Shown here in pieces: positions 22,494-34,867 of a stretch of DNA of 64,000 bases. The position numbers and the translations under genes are program-made. Within the stretch, counting starts at the first letter, position 1. Every line of letters starts with the position of its first letter. The notes under the pieces were generated by a model. The model made no database searches, had not been told where the DNA came from, and worked only from the letters and a program-made list of their open reading frames with translations. The DNA comes from Eleginops maclovinus (taxonomy: Eukaryota; Chordata; Actinopteri; Perciformes; Eleginopidae), in contig NC_086360.1 of NCBI RefSeq assembly GCF_036324505.1, positions 4,782,546 to 4,846,545 on the forward strand, written 5' to 3'.

Positions 22494-23275
22494 ACCTAAC
22501 TTTTTTACCGTCAGATATTTTAGTAAAGATTGACTTTTGTCTTAACTAAGCGAAATACTGTGAACTGACCATTCAAACATACGGTACTTAGCTCTTAGTT
22601 TCAAAATCTTAAGTGATAGCTAGTAGTAGAATTGGCTATATGAATCGCGGGAAAAGATTCAAAATTTCAAGAGTTTATTTGTCATAGACGTAATTTGTAA
22701 AAAAAACAAGTAGGCCTAAGCAGTGAAAAGAACGAACATTGCACGTTTTACATGAACAAGACTATTACTAGCTATATAATAATTATGTGGAGAAATTCTG
22801 AACTTGCCGCCAATTAAGTTATGCGAATAGCCAGTTGGTTGACTAGCCTAGCAAGCGACCGGCTAGGTCAGGATGAGACAGACTCACTTTAAAAACTACC
22901 CATAGGCCTATATGTAATGGCTATATCGTGAAATGTGAACGGTAAAAGTATGAACAAAGAGTACACCTTATTAGGGATTGCACTGTTCTCAATGTTCGCT
23001 GAGTGACATAGGTTTAGGAAGTGTAGCAAGCAACGTTAACATGTTCTGAGAAGTTGAGGTTAGGTCGTGTGCTAGCTTTGACGGCCAGCATGATTTTTCT
23101 CGAGAGTGTAACTACCTCTGATGAAGTTTGTTCGATGCACGTATGCATGGGCAAATTGTGTTTTCTTTAGAATTTCTGACATGGTTAAGTATGCATGCAA
23201 AGGGTAAAATCACGCAGGATCCGTCTCTTAAAACGTGACGCGAGCAAAAGCATTGTTTCCTATGGGATGGTGTGC

Positions 23276-23400
23276 ACTGTAAAAAATTATTTTCCCCTTT
23301 TGTTGACTCCATTTCATTTTTGACGTCAACTGAACTTTCAGCCCAAAACTTTTCAATGGGTTTGTTGAGCTAATCTTTTCATTGAAGGGAATTGGATATA
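23276..23400 (+). repeat. Internal copy of the CACTA terminal sequence
   Basis: CACTGTAAAAAATTATTTTCC followed by words matching 22240-22290 appears 1.1 kb inside the left end. It may be an old nested MITE of the same family or a duplicated terminus. Confidence 0.65.
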
Positions 23401-23659
23401 TAACTTTGCAAAATCATAAATCATAAAATTTTGGACTGTGTATATAAATATCACATTTAGGCTACCTCTTATTTCACATAATACCAATATACTTTCCAAA
23501 ACTTACCGGATTCTCTATAGGCTTACTATCCTAACCTCTGGAAGAAAAGGCAAGCTTTTTTTCTGCAGGAATGCAGCCTAGTTTGTACCAGAAGCCAAAC
23601 ATTGTTTTGTCTTGTTTTTCAGAAACTGTTCGTGGAAGATTCATTCAATCCCCTGATTG

Positions 23660-26320
23660 ATGCGGTGGACCTGCAAGTTTTGTAGTTTTTCCTCAGGAAA
23701 TCAACGAACAGTAATTCGGCATTATAAGGTAACGCATGGATTCAATGGAACCACCTGTCCCTTTCCCTGCATATACAAAGACTGTCCCTGCACCCTCAAG
23801 ACCCAAGTTGCCCTAAAGAGACATTTGGTTGCCCAGCATGCTCGACAAATTGACTCTGAGCCTGTAAATGCGAAACTGAAATGTGAACTCTGTGATTTCT
23901 GTGAACCTTTCAACGTAAAAAACTACTTTGTTCATTTAGGGAAGCATGTTAAAAACAAGGAAACTGTGAATTGTCCTTTCAAGCAGTGCACTTTCAAGTC
24001 AAATGTCTTCAGCACGTTCAAAGCTCACAAGAGCAGGTATCATCATGCTCCTAGTGTAGATGATGTAAGACCCCATATTATTGTTTTTGGAATTGAGAGC
24101 CATGCTGTTGCTGACCATGCACCTTTAGGGGATGATGTTGAGGCAGGCCCAAGCTCTGATGGTGAATATGAGTATGATGGAGAGAATATTGAGGAAAGTA
24201 TTAAGTACAGTCTCGCTTCTTTATTCATTCGAATGCAGACAGTTTTGCATGTTTCTAAATCTGCAATACAAGAAATAGTTGATGAACTTTATCAAATAAG
24301 CCTTTCATCGCAAAACTTGACGCTGAGATCAATCAGACCAATTTTAGAACTCCATAACTGTAATTGTGATGCCTCTTTGCTTGCTCAGGTGTCTGATATT
24401 GTTAGGAAAGAAAACCCTTTCAGATGCCTCTCTAGAGGACATGAACTTGGCACAACTTACAAGAGGGCTACATTCTACAAAGAACATTTCACGTTAATTG
24501 AACCAGTTGAGTATGTACTAGATGCTGCTAGACGGAGATCTTTTGTGTATATTCCAGTTTTGCGTGTTCTCTCTGAATTACTGAATCGAGATGATGTACT
24601 TGATAAAGTTCTACAGCACCATAGCTCAAGGTCACATGCAAACCAGTATAGGTCATTTTATGACAGTTTGAACAGAAAACAGAATGAATTGCTCTCTGGT
24701 GAAGAATTTCACATTGCTATTGGGTTGTTCATAGACGATTTTGAGCCCTGTGACCCTTTAGCTACTGCCAAAAACGAATACAAGATTTGTGGCATCTATT
24801 GGGTGATTGTTAATTTACCTTTTCAGTACAGGTCCTCTCTGTCATCCATCTATCTTGCGACTTTGTGTCATAGGAAAGACATAATATCTTTTGGATATGA
24901 GAGAATTCTAGAGCCTCTGATCAAAGATATTGAGATTCTTGAGCGCGATGGGCTTTTTGTTCAGAGACTAGGGGCAAGTGTCACTGGCACAATTGTTTAT
25001 GTTTCCGCAGACAATCTTGGGGCACATTCGCTTGCTGGCTTTAAGGAGTCTTTCAGTGAAGGCAAGATCTGCAGGTTTTGTTTAGCTGATCGTAAGGATG
25101 TACTAGTTCATCCAGTGAAAAGTGGAAAGTTTGCTCTCAGAACCCAGGAGTCAATTGATGACTGTCTGTCTACATTGAAACAAAGTGAGCATTTGAAAAT
25201 TGTTGATGGTGTAAAGAGAGCCTGTCCATTAGACTGATTACAATATTTTCAAACTGCAAAAGGATTTCCTCCAGATATCCTTCATGATTTATTTGAAGGG
25301 ATAGTCAGAGAGGAGCTAGCACTTTGTTTCAAATATTTCATTTCATGCAAGTTTTTCACTTTGGAAGATTTGAACAATGCCATTAGGACATACCCTTACA
25401 GATTTGTGGACAAACTAAACAAACCTCACAAAATAACAAAGGCTTCTCTTGTCAAAGGGACCATAGGGGGAAATGGCCACGAGAACTGGACTCTGCTGCG
25501 GTTGCTACCACTCATAATCGGCCATTTAATCCCTGATCATAACAAGGTATGGGGCATTGTCTTGGAGTTGAAAGACATTGTTGAGATAGTATGTAGCCCC
25601 AAATTCTCAGAAGAATCTTTGTGCTTTTTGGAGTCTAAAATATCTCACCATAGGAGCCTCCTCCGGGAGGTTTTTCCTGACTATAGAATCAAACCAAAAC
25701 ACCATTTTATAGAACATTATGTTCACCTTGTGAGGTGCTTTGGCCCTTTAGTTGACTTTTGGACAATTAGGTTTGAAGCCAAGCATGGTTATTTCAAGAA
25801 AGTTGTGCGAGATGTGAACAATTTCAAGAACATTTTGCTCACTTTATCCACACACCACCAGCTTCTCCTTGCTTACAATCTTCGAATGCCAAGTGTTTTC
25901 AAGCCTGAATTGGAAGTGGTGAATGTCACAAATATTTCTCCAGAACTTTTGGAATTTTCTGTCAGGACTGCCATTCAACAGAAACACTCTGGTGTGAAGT
26001 CTGTTGGTTTAACTTCAAGTGTGATTGTGCATGGCACTAAATATTCTGAGGGCATGGTTGTATCTTTTGGACATACATGTGGACTTCCTAACTTTGCCAA
26101 AATTGTCAAAATATTGGTGGTGTCACAGAAAGTGTCATTCATTGTTGAACATTTCACAGCCTGGTATATTGATCACCTCAGATGTTATGAACTGTGCAAG
26201 AATGAGCCCTTAAACGTCTCCATTGCAGACCCTCAGGACCTGAATGATTACACTCCATTGTCATTATATACCATCAGAGGACGGAATTACGTTTCTCCAA
26301 AGGCTTTTCTACTTCAGTGA
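23660..26320 (+). pseudogene. CACTA transposase with N-terminal C2H2 zinc fingers, one in-frame stop
   Basis: One long exon (acceptor TTTTTCAG at 23622) starts ATGCGGTGG at 23660 and runs to 26320 in a single frame, about 886 codons, interrupted only by TGA at 25235-25237. The first 130 residues hold four C2H2-type fingers (CKFCSFSS, CPFPCIYKDC, CELCDFCE, CPFKQC). The middle shows FHIAIGLFIDDFEPCDPLA and GIYWVIVNLPFQYRSSL, and after the stop comes FPPDILHDLFEGIVREEL, all matching CACTA-type transposases. A late block HFIEHYVHLVRCFGPLVDFW is also typical. The stop could have arisen by CGA to TGA decay of a CpG. Upstream of the stop the protein would be 525 residues and lack the DxLH motif. Readthrough or a sequencing error cannot be excluded. 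Confidence 0.8.
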
Positions 26321-27386
26321 GGTAAGTATTCAGTGAGTTTCCTTTAATATACAGATATTCCAAACTATTGATCTTTTGATATTCACACACAATGTGTTGT
26401 CTGCCTTCTGTTAACATTACATTGCTAATGCCAAAACAACGCAACGCCTCCCCAAGTCAATCTGTCATATGAACTTGTCCAGTTAGAAAGCAACATTGAT
26501 TGTGAATCAAATTGCCTACTGTTGTGCAAATTGAATGAGCAATGGGTAGAATTTGGAGGTAATTAAGGCCCACCCTAAAATAGTTATTCTGCTGGGGATG
26601 TCGATGGGCTACGTGTGACTTCTCAGTGTACCCCTACAGGTACTATGAGGGGGTGTCAATCACCTAACTGCAGTTTCTTAGGTAGTGCTGTTCACCCAGG
26701 CTTAAACATCAATGTGTGCTGTGGCAAAAAGGTTTGCTGTGTCCATCATGGTGTCCAGAACATGGAGGCCATGCCAGGAGACGTGTCAATTTTGGGAGTG
26801 ATTTTTGGGTCATCCTTTGGCCATTTCCTCTACTTTCTACCCATTGTTAAATTTGCACAACAGTAGGCATGGGTTCCTAATTGTATGGGCTGATATCACA
26901 GAAGTGTGATTGACTTGAGGTTACGTTGTTGTGTTTTGGCATTCCCTTTATTTATTTTTGTATAATACTTTGCAGGGATGAACTCATTAAGTCAGAGAAT
27001 AGCACTATTTTGGAAACACAGTGGACTGTTACTTTCAGTCCTAAGAGCGAAGTATTTCAAAGTTGGTCAGCATTACACCCGGAAGAACCCATGGTTAAAT
27101 GGGCATCTCAAAAATAAAGGGAATGCCAAAACACTAGGCACTTTTGTTCAGATGGTTAACTGCCTATTTCAGTTAATTGTTTTCTCAAATTTGGTCTCTT
27201 GTCCCTGTTACTACTTTTTGCTTTTTTAAAACTATGCCTATAACTTTGTTAAAATGGAAATGTGTAACGTGCAAATTCTTGCAGTTTTCTTTAACTGATC
27301 TAAATATTTTGTGCCGGTTGGTGCACATCCTGCATGCATGCTTAATTTGGTCTTTTTATGTATTCTCTCTGTCATGACTAGGAACT
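26321..27386 (+). other. Gap between the two CACTA genes
   Basis: No supported coding exon. The acceptor CATGACTAG at 27380 implies an upstream UTR exon for the next gene, which may lie here or be shared with the transposase transcript. Confidence 0.45.
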
Positions 27387-30300
27387 ATGCGGTTTCGTGT
27401 GATCATTGCACCAGATGACATTAGAAGACTCCACATTGAAAGCCTTCCAGACACGCTTGATGCATTCATCGACATACTGAAGAGAGAACTTCGTTTTGAT
27501 GGAACGCTGATTGTGCAGTTTGAAGACCCAAGCTTTGGCAATGAATTTTGCAATTTGACATCCATGTCTGATTTGACAGAAGAGCTGACTACCTTGAAGG
27601 TTTTCCAGAAGCAAGTCCCAGAGTCCTCAAATGATCTGGACACCTCGAATGATGATCTGCTGTCTGATTCCACACTCGACACAGCTAGCTTGCCATCAAC
27701 CTCCTCTGGAGAATCAACTCCCAAACGCAGTGGATATCTACCAGACCCTTTCATCATTCCAAAGTTCCCAACAGACACAGAGTTGAGACTCCAGCGTGGC
27801 AATGAGGCATATTTCAGAGATGGCTCTCTTTTGGAAGTGTCTAGATCTATGTCTAGTGACATACTTGATACATTGGCAGAGGCGCTGTTTGAAATTAAGA
27901 CCCACCCTTCCGTTGAAGAGTGTGTCGTTGTTGCAAAAGCTTTGGTGGGAAAATTTCCTTGCTTAAAAGAACCTGGCTCACCATGTGGGTGGTTTGCCTG
28001 GAAATACAGCATATTTTACAAAATGGGGAATTTCAGGCAGCAGTTGCGCATTGCTGGTTCAGTGGAGCTTTCTGTGCACAAAAGGTCAGCGTCGGGGGAT
28101 TCCAGGAGACCAAAGAAAGCCATGAGGTCCGAGGTGAATTTTCTGCCAGGTCACCCTCAGAATAGAACCATGGGACTGCTTGAACAAGACAGAAACGATT
28201 TACAGAGTGAAATGAAGAAAAAGAACGTCGACTGGAAGAAAGTCGACGCCCTGATGGACAACACCTTTTCACTGAGGAGGATGGAAGTCATCAAGGAGGA
28301 GCCTTTGGTCAAAGATGTCAAAACCAGATGGCCAGCGTTTTTCACAGAGCGCCAGGTAGGTGCCATATTTTCTTAATGTATTATTATTAAAGTGATATTG
28401 TAGTACATTCATCCTTTGTTAATAAGGTATGTTAATATTGAGCACCAACGTAAAGTCCCTTCTTGTAGGGCCCATGGCACTGAAGCACTTATCTATTCTC
28501 AAATATACTGACTACGAATAGATTAAACATCTTCGCCCTGTACTTACAAGAGATCAGTGCTTAGGTCTGTCGTGGTCGTGGAAACTGCTAGAAAAGTCAT
28601 AACTTGGGCTCTCTTGTCTTTGTCTGTTCTTGGCATTACTGCAGATTGAAGCAGAATTCAGACGGATTGTCTCAAAGAACCTGCAGCAATCATTTTTTGG
28701 CGGCCTGGATGAGATGGTCCCGAAATTCCTGCGTCTTTACAGACAGAGGCAGTCTGTGAAGGAACTTCCGGCTTTCCTCAACTCTCTGGATGAGGACGTA
28801 AGTAATCAGTTCCTGGAAGAAGGCCTGTTGACTGTCCGTCTTTCTAGACCAAGTCTGTTCATTCAACAGACTTGTGTTGTCATTTAAGGTGGATTATTCT
28901 CCATACCTGCCTTTTTGAAATATAAGTAAAAACATATTGGCTGCAAAGCCTACTATAATTTAATCAGACCAGTACATATTTATTTTACCTAGTAAATATT
29001 AATGAAAAGCAACTGAAGCCTTTAAAAGGGAAAAATGTATGTAATAAACTTAAAGTATGTTGGATTGAATTCAGAGTATGTATTACAACTATGCTGCTCA
29101 TTGTAGCTGCCCATTCCCAAATGTGATCTTTCCATGAGTATTAGCTAAATAAACTAATTTACTGGTCTGACCAAAGTACAGTAAGTTAAGCAGCTCTTTT
29201 CCTAGTAGATCTACATTTATTACTTTGTAGCAGCACCTTTTGGCTTTTATTTGGGTTTTGATTTCTCTTCTACAGTTTATCCAGAAAGTCCTACTAGGTA
29301 GACATTGTATTACAAATCGTGGTCACCTGTCTAAAATTAAAACACATGACATTGTCTCTTTTAATCCGACATGTTGCCTAAACTACCCTCCTTTTGCAAT
29401 ATATTTGCTATTTGACTTGTGTATTTCAATAGAAACTATCAAAATTCAAGTTGACTCCACACTTTCAAAAGGTAGTTGCTTGTGTAGTACTGATTTCCTT
29501 TCTGGTTTGTATTTCTCTTTTGTACAGAACTCGAATCAACAGAAGAGAGCAGTTGTTCTCCTTGCCCTGCCCCATTTTCTGAAGGAGGACCCTTCCCAGT
29601 TCTTCAAAATCTGTAAAGTAAGTGAGGAATTATCACTTGCTGATTTAAGTCTTTTTTTCATCCAAAGCAATGACCCGTAGTTATAGAATGTATTAATTGT
29701 ACACTCCTGAGTGAAATCTTAAAACCAGTTGAAAAATGGCAAGCATTTGATTTTGACAAGGTTTTAGGTATAACTTCAAAATGCTACGTAAAGTAGCGAA
29801 GGCTTACCACTCTTTTGTTGATGCAGGTTGGTGCAAAGGTAGGCCTACAAGATTTACAAGGAAAAACATTCGCACACTTAGTATTCCCTTCTTCCTTAAA
29901 GGTGCACCGCGTAAGATTTTTAGTAGTTTATTTCCAGAATTTACGCTGCCCATTCACAAATGTTACCTTTTTCATGAATACTTACCACCACCACCAAATT
30001 CTAAGTATTCATTATGACTGGGGAAATTGCACTTTTCATACATGAAAAAGGGGATCTTCTCCGTGGTCCGCCATTTTGAATTTCCAAAAATAGGCATTTT
30101 CAGCTGCAAACCTTACTGTACTTTGGTTAAACTAGTAAATATTGGTTTATTATTTAGTATATATTCATGAAAAGGTTAAATTTGGCAACATGCAGCACAG
30201 TTTCAAAGAGCAGCATAGTTGCAGTATCCATTCTGGTCACATTCTACACAGTGCACCTTTAACAATTGTTTTTCATCAGATATTTATATATTGAAATGCA

Positions 30301-30713
30301 TCTTGTATATCCTTATGCATCTTGAATTTCCATTGCTTGAGGAATTAATGCTGATTGGCTATGTTATTCCAATTGCTTTGCTCTGTCACCAGCCAAATGA
30401 GGAGAGTGAAGCTGTCAAGGGAATGCACGTGGGAATCCTCATCCTTACAGAGAATGCACAGCGCCCTGTCCCCAAGGAGGTGATCGATGTTGCACTTGCA
30501 CTGGAGGAGGATGTCATTCTCCGAAACCTGAAAGATGTGCCTCACGCGTTTTCGTTGCTGATGGGTTTGCTTTATGGTCTCAACATCCACTACCCAAAAG
30601 GACTCAGATACATGTTCGAGATCATACAAAAGGTGGTAATGAAGATTGGCGCAGAGTCTTGCTCCTCAAGAGTTAATGGTGTCTGGAACAGGCTCATGTC
30701 CACACACTTGTGA
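27387..30713 (+). CDS. Transposon-borne PB1-like protein (SAMD3-like family of fish), 510 aa, intact
   Basis: Four exons join in phase 0: 27387-28355, 28645-28797, 29528-29617 and 30393-30713, totalling 1,533 nt with a TGA stop. Residues 1-70 (MRFRVIIAPDDIRRLHIE, then IVQFEDPSFGNEF) look like a PB1 domain, with an acidic loop for protein-protein contact. A Ser/Thr/Asp-rich linker (SNDDLLSDSTLDTAS) follows, then a helical domain with GKFPCLKEPGSPCGWFAWKY. The C-terminal half is mainly helical. Many fish proteins labelled SAMD3-like share this layout, from memory; no SAM domain is visible here. The gene has its own splice structure and lies downstream of the transposase in the same element. A polyadenylation signal AATAAA is near 31831. 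Function is unknown; an accessory role in transposition is inferred from position. Confidence 0.75.
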
Positions 30714-31086
30714 TTGCACACGCATCTTTGAGTGGAGTTGTATGTTCTCAGTTGTATGCCGTTTTCTCTCCTTTAAGTGGTTTAGTTGCTTATACTTTTA
30801 AGTTTGAAAGGTGAGGGTAGCAACTCTGTTCAAATGACTGGAATTTTCTATGTTGGTTTTTCTGGCCCTTGTAGATGTGTATTTTGTACATAAACTGGAT
30901 GTGTATGGTAGTTTGGGTAAGTGAACCAAAAGATATACTGACATCACTCACACTGGTTGGCAGACGTTGACAGACGTGAACACAGCAGCAGTAATAGTGA
31001 GGCTTACGTTTTTGTTTTCTTTTAATGTCTCAGATAGATGTGACTACCAACTTATGCTTAATTGCGACTGACTTAAACATGTTGGC

Positions 31087-31089
<3 letters not shown>

Positions 31090-31173
<84 letters not shown>
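31090..31173. repeat. (CA)n microsatellite
   Basis: About 84 bp of CA repeats in the 3' part of the CACTA element. Confidence 0.97.
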
Positions 31174-31176
<3 letters not shown>

Positions 31177-31889
31177 CACTAGACTAGAGACACTCAGACA
31201 CACTCACAGATGGACTGACGGCCAGACACTCAGATAGATGTAGAGAGACAGGCGAACTCTGATCAGTCATGCACAAACAGTAACAGTGACTTGTGTTAAA
31301 TGTTTTGTCATACCCCAAGTGATGATGCACTGGTCAACTTTTTGAGCAATGTTGCCTGGCAACATGATTGTCCACTGCTGATTCAAGTTCTCCTTATCAA
31401 GGTCCTGTATTGATAAACCGCCCAAATAACATTTTGCTGTATTGTTTCTCAAAAGCATTGCTCAAAAAGTCATCACCTTTACCCACTAATGCCAAAGATA
31501 CTTTTGTGTTTGAGAGATGAGGGTCGCAACTGGTTCAAATGGCTTTGGAGGTTGCCATGTTGTTTTGATCACCTTTTGTAGATATACTGTACATGCACTT
31601 AATCTTTTGATTGGTCGGCAAACGCTGATGCAGACGTGGCTTAAGAAATTACTGTTTTATTGCCTCTTGTAGACATGTATAGTACTGTACATGCGCTATA
31701 TTTAAGAATTGCTAGTGTATCTTCAGCACCTTTATGGTATATTGTTTTCAGAAAATATGTTTTATTTTTGCCACTGTTTGTCCTACACAACCAAGTGTCT
31801 TGTACAGTGAAAGTTTACAGTAAAAGTGTGAAATAAATGTTGGTTGTTATTCATCTCATATGAGTGAGTCTTATGTAATTTTACACTGT

Positions 31890-32475
31890 ACACCTAAAAA
31901 GAAGTTGGAAGAACTTCAATTTTGAAGGCAACCAAGGTAACGCCTAAAAAGAAGTTGGAAGAACTTCAATTTTGAAGGCAACCAAGGTAACTTACTTGAT
32001 ATGCTCATAGAGCTAACAGATTGAAGTCTGGATAAATGCAAAACTTGAGTCAAGCTGACTGTATAAACATGTTGGACTGATGTAGACTACAGTGGAGTCC
32101 ACATAACCACTTGTTAAGACAATGCCTAATTAGAAGTTGGACTGATGTAGATTACAGTGGAGTCCACATAACCATTTGTTAATACAACACACGATTAGAA
32201 GTTGGACTGATCGAGATTACAGTCGGGTCCACAAGAGAATTTGTCCATACAACACACAATTAGAAGTTGGATTGATTGAGATTGGAGTCCAGTCCACAAG
32301 ACCATTTGTTCATACAACGCATAAGTGGAAGTTGTCTGGAAAACAAACATCAGTTCACCTGACCTGTCATTAGTTCACCGAACTTGCAACCTTTAGCTGA
32401 GCGAACTGGTTGCCTTTTTGTACCAACTTCATGCTTCAATTCCATACAACTTCAAATTTGAAGGCAACCAGGTTA
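31890..32475 (+). repeat. Tandem subterminal repeats at the right end of the CACTA element
   Basis: Two direct copies of a ~51-bp unit (GAAGTTGGAAGAACTTCAAT) at about 31890-31991, then four degenerate ~65-bp units starting GAAGTTGGACTGAT and containing GGAGTCCACA between about 32065 and 32340. Such arrays usually bind the transposase of CACTA elements. Confidence 0.8.
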
Positions 32476-32519
32476 CACCTATTTTTAAGTTGAGTCAACA
32501 CATTTTTTTTTACAGTGTA

Positions 32520-34175
32520 TTCTTTAACCCTTTGATGTTTCACACAGACGTCAAAGAATAAGCATTAGGAAAAGACAATAGGAGCGGATTTTTGGACAAC
32601 TCGACCGCAAACGTAGTGTCCTTACCTACCCTCTCCACCTGTATCTTGTCAATGTCACCTATCTGTATATATGACCCTCTGTCCCCTTGTTTCTATGATT
32701 CGTTGTCAATGTTTCCTGTCAACATTATTCCATACGTGGTCAGTCTATCTTTATTCTGGTTGGTTCCTTTTGTTGCTGCCCTTGTTCCTGGTGCCACTAC
32801 GGTTCATGTCACCCTTTGATGAAAAGCATTTCCAATCAAACCCTCTTACACGTCCACATTCAGCCACTTCTGACTCCCAAGCCGTTGAACACAGCAGCTT
32901 TGCGTCAAACTATGATGCTCCAGTTTGTTGTAGTTATGGCAGGAGTTAAGGAGGAAGGTGATAAAGTCCTGGAAGTATGCACATTGTTTGGGGATTGATT
33001 GGATAAATATACATAACTTTCACCCAGGAGAGCAGGGTTTGTGTTCCTTGTGAACAAATCCTGACCTTTTAGTTATTTCAAATGAGTTTTAGCAATTTAG
33101 TAATAGGCCTACGCATGTCAAACTCACATAATCGATGTAACCTTATTTAAGCAATGCAACAAATAACTACGTAACAAACTTGCCTGTTAAATTCAAACCA
33201 CATCTTTTTAATAAACCATACCAATTAGTGTTGTGTTGACTAAACCTAACCAAGCTGTTTGCTGCTCAGCTTGTATTAAAGGGAATATTTAATGATTCTA
33301 TCAGTGTCCTATCTGAAAGTTTTGCCTAAGTTGGGATCTCAGAAAAATAAATCTGACTGCCATTTTCACCCCTAGAATGCTGGCCAGTTTCATGTCTCTC
33401 TTTTGGAAAGAATGTACCAGTTGTTGCATGAATTGTATAGTGATGGTCACTTTCACAGGACAGAGCTACTCTTCATCTTTGTTCGAGCTACATTTACTGT
33501 AATTGTCCTTGGTGGACGCAACGCTACATTTGACAGAGAAAAAAACAGGTTTGTTTCGCACCTGGGCTTGGTTCCCGCAGCTTTCATAAGGGTGGTTCAA
33601 CACAGGTTCATGGCCAAAAGGCAGGACATGGGACGATACACAATGACCCAAGTCTCGTTTAAAAAAATATGGGGACTTTTGGTTGGCTGGATAAGCAACA
33701 GAATGGGCAGCTATGTAAGCACAACACTGGGCGGGATGAACACAGCTTTTATAAGAGGGTTTTTTTTTTTTTTTTTCAGTAGATGCTAGAGTAGTCCCAG
33801 CCAAACCCTACTGTAATTGATGGTGCTACTCTGCTTGCTGTTGTCTTTTTTAAATTCGGGGGAGGTTTGGTCGAGAAAAGGATTATTTTTGTCTCTAGAG
33901 TGTGAACTGTGTCACGTCCACAAATGCATTCAGAAGATGCTAGGAGATTCCAGAGCTTTCAGAGCATGCAAGAAAAGAAATATGACTACAAAGACCTAAT
34001 GGTGCTGCTTTGATTTAGTGCAGGCTGGCTTATAGGGCGTGCTAATTTATTTTGTTGGAATACTATCAAGACAAAAACATGTCTTCAATCAGTATGATGG
34101 AAATAGGTTCTATGTTGAAGTTATAGCGCACTTTTATTGATGATTTGGTGGTTATGCAGAATTATTTAGCTATGT
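32520..34175. other. Intergenic, no gene recognised
   Basis: A 128-codon frame at 33403-33789 ends in a poly-T run and shows no family motif; I do not call it a gene. A 16-bp T run is at about 33762-33777. Confidence 0.5.
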
Positions 34176-34867
34176 TTAAAGGTCCCCTATTATGCTCTTT
34201 TATGGCATATATTATAGGTCTCAAATATAAATTTTAAAAACATGTCTCTGACAGATCATGCATTTTAGCATATCCGCTATCCCTCTGTTTCAGCTCCGTT
34301 TTCGAAAGTGCTGATTCTGTGACTGTCGCTTTAAATTTGAGCTGAGCTGAAGTTGGCCACGCCTCTTTGGAGCGTCATGATCTCTCTGTCTGAAGAGAGA
34401 AGTTTCTAACGGAGAAGCTCAGCTAAACGCTGCCGTGATTAAACGCGATATTATGTTCCAAACCACATCAGGCATTATTTCTGAAACACTTCTCAGTGTT
34501 TTTCACTAGAACAGAGACATTATATGTATTATAAATACAACAACTTTAGGTCCTTCCTGCAGACATCTTGCTGTGTACACAGACAGAGCTGCTCGAGGGG
34601 ATTCAGCTCGGGACTGTATATTGCGGACGATATGTTGAGACGTGTCACGTGGGCGGGACGTTGCCAGGAGTTCAATGTAAAACCAGCCCACATTTCAGAT
34701 ATGAGATCATATCGGCAGCCAATCTGGATCAGCTCGTTTGTACCCCCATTTTTAGAGACGTGGGTAAGAAGGAAAAGACACTTTGTGAGTCTCCTTACAC
34801 ACCGGGGACACATATTTATGTTTAAAAGACAGCAAAAAGTGCATTTTGCATACAAGGGGACCTTTAA
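34176..34867. mobile_element. TTAA-flanked MITE (piggyBac- or Kolobok-type ends)
   Basis: Ends TTAAAGGTCCCC and GGGGACCTTTAA enclose 692 bp; the outer TTAA is the target duplication. There is no transposase; short frames are incidental. The family with AGGTCCCC ends is common in fish genomes. Confidence 0.8.

Larger units (their letters stand above)
22179..32517 (+). mobile_element. 10.3-kb CACTA (EnSpm-like) DNA transposon with two genes
   Basis: Ends are CACTGTAAAAAAA at 22179 and TTTTTTTACAGTG ending at 32517, with TA on both outer sides (22177-22178 and 32518-32519) as a possible 2-bp target duplication. Both ends carry subterminal repeats rich in GTTG.CTCAAC and GAAGTTGGA words, as expected for this superfamily. 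Inside are a zinc-finger transposase (23660-26320) and a separate spliced gene for a PB1-like protein (27387-30713), both on the plus strand. The transposase motifs PPDILHDLFEG and FIDDFEPCDPLA resemble the CACTA transposase domain. Confidence 0.82.

Noticed and set aside
27356..28012. 218-codon minus-strand frame
   Set aside because: Antisense shadow of the first exon of the PB1-like gene.
32065..32340. CRISPR-like spaced direct repeats
   Set aside because: The units are degenerate, contiguous and lie at the end of a CACTA transposon in a vertebrate genome; they are subterminal repeats.
33403..33789. 128-codon open frame as a gene
   Set aside because: No recognised motif, no convincing splice context, and it ends in a poly-T run.
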